DNA from: RPQJ01 sp963707145
GTDB taxonomy: Bacteria; Pseudomonadota; Gammaproteobacteria; Steroidobacterales; Steroidobacteraceae
Assembly: GCA_963707145.1 (NCBI GenBank)
Contig: CAVPOQ010000004.1
Location: 62,001-126,000 of the forward strand
DNA: 64,000 bases
Reading direction: 5' to 3'
The notes beneath the pieces are model-generated. The model was not told where the DNA came from, made no database searches, and saw nothing but the letters and a program-made list of their open reading frames with translations. The position numbers and the translations under genes were made by a program. This document shows, in pieces, positions 57,511-64,000 of this stretch. Within the stretch, counting starts at the first letter, position 1. The number at the start of each line of letters is the position of its first letter.

Positions 57511-58854
57511 GTGGCGAAACCACCGTCATCGAATCCGATCGCCGCTTTCGGCGAGGTAGGCCGGCTCACCGAGCTCAGGAAGCGCTTCCTGTTCCTGCTC
57601 GGCGGGCTGATCGTCTACCGCATCGGAACGTTCATCCCCGTGCCCGGCATCGATCCGGATGCGCTCGCGCGTTTCTTCCAGGACCAGCAGGGCACGATCC
57701 TGAGCATGTTCAACATGTTCTCGGGCGGCGCGCTGCAACGGCTGTCGGTCCTCGCGCTCGGCGTCATGCCCTACATCTCGGCCTCGATCATCGTGCAGAT
57801 GATGGCCGTGGTCGTGCCGCAGCTGCAGGCGCTGCGCAAGGAGGGCGAGGCCGGGCGGCGCAAGCTCACGCAGTACACGCGCTGGGGAACGGTCGGGCTC
57901 GCCGCCTTCCAGGGCGCTGGCGCCGCGGTGGCCTTCCAGAACCAAGGTGTCGTGATCAACCCGGGGCCGCAGTTCGTGTTCCTGGCCACCATCACGCTCA
58001 CCGCCGGCACGATGTTCCTGATGTGGCTCGGCGAGCAGATCACCGAGCGCGGCCTCGGCAACGGCATCTCGATGATCATCCTCGCGGGCATCGTGGCGGG
58101 GCTCCCGGCCGCGATCGGCGGGACGCTCGAGCTGGTGCGCAACGGCGAGATCAACCCGGCGCTGGCGCTGATCATCGTGCTGATGGTGGCGGGCGTCACG
58201 GCGTTCGTGGTGTTCGTCGAGCGCGCGCAGCGGCGCATCCCGGTGAACTACGCCAAGCGCCAGCAGGGCCGGCGCGTGTTCGCGGGCACGTCCACGCACC
58301 TGCCGTTCAAGCTGAACATGTCGGGCGTGATCCCGCCGATCTTCGCCTCGAGCCTGCTGCTGTTCCCGGCGACCATCGCCAGCTGGTTCGGCACGTCGGA
58401 GAACTTCGGCTGGCTGCAGAACGTGGCTGCGAGCCTCGGCATCGGCCAGCCCGTGCACATGATTCTCTACACGGCGCTGATCGTGTTTTTCTGCTTCTTC
58501 TACACGGCGCTGGTGTTCAACTCGCGCGAGACGGCGGAGAACCTGAAGAAGTCGGGCGCCTTCATCCCGGGGATCCGGCCCGGCCAGCAGACTGCGGAGT
58601 ACATCGACAAAGTGCTCACCCGCCTCACGGTGTGGGGCGCGATGTACGTTGCGGCCGTCTGCCTCCTGCCGGAGATCCTGATTTCCCAGTTCCGCGTGCC
58701 GTTCTACTTCGGCGGCACCTCGCTGATGATCATCGTCGTGGTGATCATGGACTTCATGGCCCAGCTGCAGGCGCACCTGATGTCGCACCAGTACGAGGGC
58801 CTGATGAAGAAGGCCAACCTGCGCGGCTACGGCCGCTCCGGGCAGCTGCGCTGA
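57511..58854 (+). CDS. secY: Preprotein translocase subunit SecY
   Basis: A 447-residue SecY with ten predicted membrane helices. Conserved parts include YRIGTFIPVPGID, the helix 2 region LSVLALGVMPYISASIIVQ, and the ribosome-contacting loop QRRIPVNYAKRQQGR. GTG start, 22 bases after rplO, as in the standard spc operon. Confidence 0.97.
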   Translation: MAKPPSSNPIAAFGEVGRLTELRKRFLFLLGGLIVYRIGTFIPVPGIDPDALARFFQDQQGTILSMFNMFSGGALQRLSVLALGVMPYISASIIVQMMAVVVPQLQALRKEGEAGRRKLTQYTRWGTVGLAAFQGAGAAVAFQNQGVVINPGPQFVFLATITLTAGTMFLMWLGEQITERGLGNGISMIILAGIVAGLPAAIGGTLELVRNGEINPALALIIVLMVAGVTAFVVFVERAQRRIPVNYAKRQQGRRVFAGTSTHLPFKLNMSGVIPPIFASSLLLFPATIASWFGTSENFGWLQNVAASLGIGQPVHMILYTALIVFFCFFYTALVFNSRETAENLKKSGAFIPGIRPGQQTAEYIDKVLTRLTVWGAMYVAAVCLLPEILISQFRVPFYFGGTSLMIIVVVIMDFMAQLQAHLMSHQYEGLMKKANLRGYGRSGQLR

Positions 58855-58886
58855 GCGCGGCCGTGCCCCCTCGGAGAGAGTGACCC

Positions 58887-59000
58887 ATGAAAGTTCGACC
58901 CTCGGTGAAGCGGATCTGCAAGAACTGCAAGGTGGTGCGCCGTCGCGGCGTGGTCTACGTGATCTGCAGCGACAAGCGTCACAAGCAGCGGCAGGGCTGA
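58887..59000 (+). CDS. rpmJ: 50S ribosomal protein L36
   Basis: A 37-residue L36, too short for most gene finders. MKVRPSVKRICKNCKVVRR with zinc ligands Cys11, Cys14, Cys27 and His32. GGAGAGAGTGACCC before the ATG. Confidence 0.95.
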   Translation: MKVRPSVKRICKNCKVVRRRGVVYVICSDKRHKQRQG

Positions 59001-59015
59001 CCGGCCCGGCGCGCA

Positions 59016-59044
59016 TTGAGTGAACTGGAAAATTACGTTATAAT
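59016..59044 (+). promoter_or_regulatory. Promoter of the alpha operon (rpsM)
   Basis: TTGAGT (59016-59021), 17-base spacer, perfect TATAAT (59039-59044) in an AT-rich patch, 33 bases before rpsM. The short leader leaves little room for an S4-type pseudoknot. Confidence 0.85.
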
Positions 59045-59077
59045 TTTGGGCTTTTCGCGCCCCGGAGAGAGCCTCAC

Positions 59078-59458
59078 ATGGCCCGTATCGCCGGCATCAA
59101 CATCCCGATGAACAAGCACGTGTGGGTGGGTCTCACGTCCATCTACGGCGTGGGCCGCTCCCAGGCGCTCAAGGCCTGCGACGGTGCGGGCGTCAAGCCC
59201 GACACGCGGGTCAAGGACCTCACCGAGCCCGAGGTGGCCGGGCTGCGCGCGCAGATCGCACGTCTCGCAGTCGAGGGCGACCTGCGCCGCGAGGTGTCGA
59301 TGAACATCAAGCGGCTGATGGACCTCGGCTGCTACCGCGGTATCCGCCACCGCAAAGGCCTGCCGATGCACGGCCAGCGTACGCGCACCAACGCGCGCAC
59401 GCGCAAGGGTCCGCGCAAGGCCGCGGTGAAGCTCAACGCGCCTCCGGGCAAGGCCTGA
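59078..59458 (+). CDS. rpsM: 30S ribosomal protein S13
   Basis: A 126-residue S13 bridging the subunits; MARIAGINIPMNKHVWVGLT and RHRKGLPMHGQRTRTNARTR are diagnostic. Confidence 0.97.
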   Translation: MARIAGINIPMNKHVWVGLTSIYGVGRSQALKACDGAGVKPDTRVKDLTEPEVAGLRAQIARLAVEGDLRREVSMNIKRLMDLGCYRGIRHRKGLPMHGQRTRTNARTRKGPRKAAVKLNAPPGKA

Positions 59459-59493
59459 ACGGCCCCGCGCCCCCTGACGGAGTCTGACCGAAC

Positions 59494-59901
59494 ATGTCTG
59501 AAGACAAGAAGCAGTCGTCAACCGCCGGCAAGGCGCGCAAGCGCGCCAAGCGCATGGTCTCGGACGGCATCGCTCACGTGCACGCGTCGTTCAACAACAC
59601 GATCATCACGATCACCGACCGCCAGGGCAACACGCTGTCCTGGGCGACGTCGGGCGGCTGCGGTTTCCGTGGTTCGCGCAAGAGCACGCCGTTCGCCGCG
59701 CAGGTCGCCGCCGAGAAGGCCGGCGTGGCCGCGCAGGAGTACGGCGTGAAGAACGTCGAAGTGCGCGTCTGCGGACCGGGCCCGGGACGCGAGTCTGCGG
59801 TGCGCGCGTTGAACGCCGCGGGCCTCAAGGTCACCAGCATCGAGGACGTGACGCCGATCCCGCACAACGGCTGCCGTCCGCCGAAGAAGCGCCGCGTCTG
59901 A
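59494..59901 (+). CDS. rpsK: 30S ribosomal protein S11
   Basis: A 135-residue S11 of the platform, with HVHASFNNTIITITDRQGN and the ending PIPHNGCRPPKKRRV. Confidence 0.97.
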   Translation: MSEDKKQSSTAGKARKRAKRMVSDGIAHVHASFNNTIITITDRQGNTLSWATSGGCGFRGSRKSTPFAAQVAAEKAGVAAQEYGVKNVEVRVCGPGPGRESAVRALNAAGLKVTSIEDVTPIPHNGCRPPKKRRV

Positions 59902-59920
59902 GCGGGCGAGGAACACGTTC

Positions 59921-60544
<624 letters not shown>

Positions 60545-60561
60545 TCCCGCGGGTGACGACC

Positions 60562-61566
60562 ATGCAGTCGACCATTGCCGAGTTCCTTCGCCCCCGCATC
60601 GTCAAGGTGACGCCGACGGCGCCCCGCCACGCCCGCGTGGTCATCGAGCCCTTCGAGCGCGGCTTCGGCCACACGCTCGGCAACGCGCTGCGCCGCGTGC
60701 TGCTGTCCTCGATGCCGGGCTGCGCGATCACCGAGGCCGAGATCGAGGGCGTGCTCCACGAGTACACCAGCATCGAGGGCGTGCAGGAGGACGTGGTCGA
60801 GATCCTGCTGAACCTCAAGCAGGTGGCGATCCGCCTCCACGCGCGCGATGCCTCGGAGCTGCGCCTGTCGAAGAAGGGCCCGGGTCCGGTGCGCGCGGGC
60901 GACATCCAGAGCGACCACGACGTCGAGATCTTCAACCCCGATCTCGTGATCGCCAACCTCACCAAGGCGGGCGAGCTCGTCATGACGCTCAAGGTCGAGC
61001 GCGGCCGGGGCTATCGCCCGGCGGGCCAGCGCCTCGCGTTCGAGGAGGCGAGCCGCCCGATCGGCCGCCTGCTGCTCGACGCGACGTTCAGCCCGATCCG
61101 CAAGGTCACCTACAACGTCGAGTCGGCGCGCGTCGAGCAGCGCACCGACCTCGACAAGCTGATCATCGACATCGAGACCAACGGCACGATCGACCCGGAG
61201 GAGGCGATCCGCCGCGCCGGCTCGATCCTGAAGGATCAGCTCTCCGTGTTCGTCGACCTGCAGGGCCAGGACGAGGACAAGGCGAAGCCCAGCGAACACC
61301 ACTTCGACCCGCTGCTGCTGCGGCCGGTGGACGAGCTCGAGCTCACGGTGCGCAGTGCCAACTGCCTCAAGGCCGAGAACATCCACTACATCGGCGACCT
61401 CGTGCAGAAGACCGAGGTGGAGCTGCTGCGCACGCCCAACCTCGGCAAGAAGTCGCTCACCGAGATCAAGGAAGTGCTCGAGAGCCACGGCCTGATGCTC
61501 GGCATGCGGCTCGACAGCTGGCCGCCCTCGGGGCTGAAGCGCGACGAGGAACGGGACGTCATCTGA
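60562..61566 (+). CDS. rpoA: RNA polymerase subunit alpha
   Basis: A 334-residue alpha subunit. The N-terminal dimerisation domain has ERGFGHTLGNALRRVLLSSM; after a linker at about 235-250, the C-terminal domain has ELELTVRSANCLKAENIHYI and the DNA-contacting helix NLGKKSLTEIKEVL. Confidence 0.98.
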   Translation: MQSTIAEFLRPRIVKVTPTAPRHARVVIEPFERGFGHTLGNALRRVLLSSMPGCAITEAEIEGVLHEYTSIEGVQEDVVEILLNLKQVAIRLHARDASELRLSKKGPGPVRAGDIQSDHDVEIFNPDLVIANLTKAGELVMTLKVERGRGYRPAGQRLAFEEASRPIGRLLLDATFSPIRKVTYNVESARVEQRTDLDKLIIDIETNGTIDPEEAIRRAGSILKDQLSVFVDLQGQDEDKAKPSEHHFDPLLLRPVDELELTVRSANCLKAENIHYIGDLVQKTEVELLRTPNLGKKSLTEIKEVLESHGLMLGMRLDSWPPSGLKRDEERDVI

Positions 61567-61633
61567 CGGACTGACACTGAACGATCAGTGACCGGCGGCC
61601 GCCTGAGCGGGCCTGCCGGTCGAGGCTGCAGAG

Positions 61634-62137
61634 ATGAGACACGGACTGACCGGGCGGCAGCTGAGCCGCAACTCCCCGCATCGCTGGGCGATGCTGCGCA
61701 ACATGGCGGCCTCGCTGCTGCGCCACGAGGCGATCCGCACCACGGTGCCGAAGGCGAAGGAGCTGCGGCGCTACGTCGAGCCGCTGATCACCCTCGGCAA
61801 GACCGACAGCGAGGCGAACCGCCGGCGTGCGTTCGCGAAGCTGCGCGACCCCGAGGTGGTGACGAAGTTGTTCGTCGAACTCGGTCCGCGTTTCAAGGCG
61901 CGCCCGGGCGGCTACACGCGCATCCTGCACATGGCCAACCGCGCCGGCGACAACGCCGACATGGCGCTGATGGCGCTCGTCGACCGGGCTGCACCTGCCG
62001 AGGAGAAGCCGGCCGAGGACGCAGCCAAGAAGCCCAGGGTGCGGCGCAAGAAGGCCGAGCCTGCCGCCGAGGTGGCCGCCGAGCCGGCCGAGAAGAAGCC
62101 GCGCGCACCGCGCAAGCGCAAGGCCGCCGCGGCCTGA
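61634..62137 (+). CDS. rplQ: 50S ribosomal protein L17 with C-terminal extension
   Basis: A 167-residue L17. The family core (1-115) is normal: MRHGLTGRQLSRNSPHRWAM to GGYTRILHMANRAGDNADMA. E. coli L17 has 127 residues; here about 45 further residues are Ala/Lys/Pro/Glu-rich and low complexity, ending RKRKAAAA. The tail is probably disordered. Last gene of the alpha operon. Confidence 0.95.
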   Translation: MRHGLTGRQLSRNSPHRWAMLRNMAASLLRHEAIRTTVPKAKELRRYVEPLITLGKTDSEANRRRAFAKLRDPEVVTKLFVELGPRFKARPGGYTRILHMANRAGDNADMALMALVDRAAPAEEKPAEDAAKKPRVRRKKAEPAAEVAAEPAEKKPRAPRKRKAAAA

Positions 62138-62161
62138 GCGCGAGCATCTGCGGATCGAATC

Positions 62162-62192
62162 GAAGCCGGGCACGGGCCCGGCTTCTGTTCTT
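62162..62192 (+). terminator. Terminator after rplQ
   Basis: A 9-bp stem (GAAGCCGGG / CCCGGCTTC) with a CACGGG loop, followed by TGTTCTTCC. It closes the ribosomal superoperon. Confidence 0.7.
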
Positions 62193-62273
62193 CCGGGGGA
62201 TGCGCTGCGTCGCCCGTCCGGGGCGATCGACACCAACCCGCGCCGCACCGGCGCCACCAGATGGAGGACTCAC

Positions 62274-62669
62274 ATGAGCATGCTGTCGGAGTTCAAGGAA
62301 TTCGCCATGAAGGGCAACGTCGTCGACATGGCGGTCGGCGTCGTGATCGGGACGGCCTTCGGCAAGATCGTCTCGTCGCTGGTCGGCGACGTGGTGATGC
62401 CGCTGCTCGGCAAGGTCGTCGGCGGCGTGAATTTCTCGAGCCTCGCGTTCGACCTCGGCGCCGGCCCAGACGGCGCGCCGGTGCTGTTCAAGTACGGCGC
62501 GTTCCTGCAGTCCGCGTTCGACTTCCTGATCATCGCCGCGGCGATCTTCATGGCGTTGAAGGCGATCAACAAGCTCAAGGCGCCGCCGCCGCCGCCGGTC
62601 GCCGCTGCGCCTCCCGCCGACGTCGCGCTACTCACCGAGATCCGCGACCTCCTGAAGAAGCAGGGCTGA
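62274..62669 (+). CDS. mscL: Large-conductance mechanosensitive channel MscL
   Basis: A 131-residue MscL that releases solutes under hypo-osmotic stress. N-terminal amphipathic helix (MSMLSEFKEFAMKGNVVDMA), TM1 with the pore Gly pattern (GVVIGTAFGKIVSSLVGDVV), periplasmic loop, TM2 and a C-terminal bundle after a Pro-rich linker (APPPPPVAAAPP). GGAGGACTCAC before the ATG. Confidence 0.95.
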   Translation: MSMLSEFKEFAMKGNVVDMAVGVVIGTAFGKIVSSLVGDVVMPLLGKVVGGVNFSSLAFDLGAGPDGAPVLFKYGAFLQSAFDFLIIAAAIFMALKAINKLKAPPPPPVAAAPPADVALLTEIRDLLKKQG

Positions 62670-62705
62670 CCACGCCCGCGGCCGCCGCTCGTTCCGGCGT
62701 CGCGG

Positions 62706-62729
62706 CGCCGGGCGGGGCATCGCCCGGCG
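62706..62729. terminator. Hairpin between converging mscL and pepQ
   Basis: A 9-bp GC stem (CGCCGGGCG / CGCCCGGCG) in the 82-base gap. It lacks a T-run on either side, so termination is only suggested by position. Confidence 0.4.
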
Positions 62730-62751
62730 TGGCCACCCGGCGGTCGCCCGC

Positions 62752-64000
62752 TCAGGCCAGCGCCGCGAAGGCGTCGCGCGTGAGATTCTCGGGCTCGCCC
62801 TCGGTGCAGGCGACGTCATCCTCGATGCGGATGCCGCCGAACGGCCGGTAGCGCTCAACCGCGTTCCAGTCGATGTGCCGGCCCCGGCCGTCGGCGCGCG
62901 CCTGCTCGAGCAGCAGGTCGATGAAGTACAGGCCGGGCTCCACCGTCACCACGAACCCGGGCTCCAGCACGCGCGTCAGCCGCAGGAACGGGTGACCGTC
63001 CGGCCGCGGGATCTCCCGCGAGCCCTCCGCGTCCGCCGCCAGCCCGGCGACGTCGTGCACCTGCAGTCCGAGCAGGTGGCCGATCCCGTGCGGGAAGAAC
63101 ACGCTCGTGACGCGCTCCGCCACTGCGGTGTCCGCGTCGCAACGCACGATGCCGGCCTCGACGAGCAGTCCGCCGATCGCACGGTGTGCCTCGAAGTGCA
63201 CGTCGCGGTAGTCGCGGCCGGCGCGGATGCCCGTGCAGAGGCGTTGTTGCAGCGTGTCCATCGACTCGACGAGAGCCGAGAAGTCAGCGTCGCCGCCGGA
63301 CCACGTGCGTGTGATGTCGCTCGCGTAGCCGCGGAACTGCGCTCCCGCGTCGATCAGGAAGGAACGGCGCGGCCGGTCGCGACGGCGGTCCATGTGCTGG
63401 TAGTGCAGTACCGCGGCGCCTTCATCGAAGGCGATGATGTTGCCGTAGGGCAGGTCGTCGTCGCGCGACTCCGCCGCCGTGCAGTAGGCAAGGTGCACCT
63501 CGAACTCCGACGCGCCAGCGCGGAAGGCCTCGCGCGCCGCCACGTGGCCACGGGCCGCGAGCCGCGACGCGCCGCGCATGCACGCGATTTCGTAAGGCGT
63601 CTTCACCGCGCGCTGGTAGTGGAGGCGGGCGAGCAGCCCCGGGGGATTCGCCGCGGCAAATCCCCAGTCCTCGAACTCTGGCTGCCACTCGCCGACGAGG
63701 GCGAGCCGCCGTGCGCCAGGGCCCGCGCCGAGCCCTAGCCATGCACGCGCCTCGCCGGGCTCGCGCACCACGGTGATGTCGAAGTCGTCGAGCCACGCGC
63801 CCTCCGGCAGCGTCGGCGGGCGGTGCCAGTAGTCCGCCGGCTGGAAGAAACACAGCCGCGGGCGCGCGGCGCCGCGCGCATGGAACACGAAGCAGTCGGG
63901 CGCGTCGGTGACCGGCGCCCAGTGCTTGAAATGCGGGTTCACCACGAACGGGTAGGGGCGGTCGTCCTGAAAGGCGAAGCGCGGCCGCCCCGAGTAGATG
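62752..64000 (-). CDS. pepQ: Xaa-Pro dipeptidase PepQ (5' end outside window)
   Basis: Partial; 416 codons are visible. An M24B metallopeptidase that cleaves X-Pro dipeptides. Metal ligands are seen in FLIDAGAQFRGYASDITRTW (two Asp), FPHGIGHLLGLQVHD (His), VVTVEPGLYF (Glu) and GGIRIEDDV (Glu). The frame stays open to the window edge and matches E. coli PepQ there (FQDDRPYPFVVNPHFKHWAP), so the GTG at 63945 is internal and roughly 40 N-terminal residues are missing. Convergent with mscL. Confidence 0.95.
   Translation of the reverse strand, partial: IYSGRPRFAFQDDRPYPFVVNPHFKHWAPVTDAPDCFVFHARGAARPRLCFFQPADYWHRPPTLPEGAWLDDFDITVVREPGEARAWLGLGAGPGARRLALVGEWQPEFEDWGFAAANPPGLLARLHYQRAVKTPYEIACMRGASRLAARGHVAAREAFRAGASEFEVHLAYCTAAESRDDDLPYGNIIAFDEGAAVLHYQHMDRRRDRPRRSFLIDAGAQFRGYASDITRTWSGGDADFSALVESMDTLQQRLCTGIRAGRDYRDVHFEAHRAIGGLLVEAGIVRCDADTAVAERVTSVFFPHGIGHLLGLQVHDVAGLAADAEGSREIPRPDGHPFLRLTRVLEPGFVVTVEPGLYFIDLLLEQARADGRGRHIDWNAVERYRPFGGIRIEDDVACTEGEPENLTRDAFAALA

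Noticed and set aside
63945..63945. GTG at 63945 as the pepQ start
   Set aside because: Codons upstream up to the window edge continue the PepQ homology (FQDDRPYPFV), so the real start lies beyond 64000.

Overview
High-GC (roughly 65-70%) proteobacterial chromosome, most likely a gammaproteobacterium. Evidence for this: the gene order tRNA-Tyr / tRNA-Gly / tRNA-Thr / tuf / tRNA-Trp / secE / nusG / rplKAJL / rpoBC / rpsL / rpsG / fusA / tuf / S10-spc-alpha operons, a SecE with three membrane spans, an L10 leader of the proteobacterial type, and a zinc-free 101-residue S14. No rRNA, CRISPR array, insertion sequence, integrase or phage gene was seen.

Layout. (1) 1-2441: a small cytochrome c, a SPOR-like membrane protein, tRNA-Thr(TGT), a bactofilin, a zinc-ribbon protein and a small membrane protein. 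(2) 2539-9807: a [NiFe]-hydrogenase maturation operon in the order hypC-hypA-hypB-hypD-hypF-(HemN-like radical SAM)-hypE, without hydrogenase structural genes in view. (3) 10061-18885: an extracellular electron-transfer cluster with two OmcA/MtrC-type surface lipoprotein cytochromes (10 and 13 heme motifs), a 10-heme MtrA/DmsE-type periplasmic cytochrome and an MtrB/PioB-type outer-membrane barrel. (4) 18846-28364, minus strand: an NAD(P)-binding DUF2867-type protein and a nine-gene V/A-type ATPase operon. (5) 28484-29823: a PilZ protein and murI. (6) 29867-62137: the tRNA-tuf, secE-nusG, rplKAJL-rpoBC, str, S10, spc and alpha operons, intact and syntenic. (7) 62274-64000: mscL and the 3' part of pepQ, which runs off the window.

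How it fits together. In Pseudomonas the SPOR-like gene next to coaX lies directly beside the tRNA-Tyr/Gly/Thr-tuf cluster, and in E. coli tRNA-Thr(TGT) is the first tRNA of that cluster. Here the SPOR-like gene plus tRNA-Thr(TGT) and the rest of the cluster are about 28.5 kb apart. The DNA between them is a bioenergetic block: hydrogenase maturation, an outer-membrane electron conduit and a second rotary ATPase. The best reading is a metabolic insertion or rearrangement at a tRNA locus, possibly supporting H2- or metal-linked respiration; that role is inference.

Data quality. hypB, both OmcA/MtrC genes, mtrA, mtrB and atpB of the V-type ATPase are broken by about 17 single-base frameshifts between 3.7 and 21.8 kb, many in short C or G runs. 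Motifs on both sides of each break are preserved. The ribosomal half has none. These may be assembly errors rather than true decay, so protein lengths given for these genes are reconstructed.
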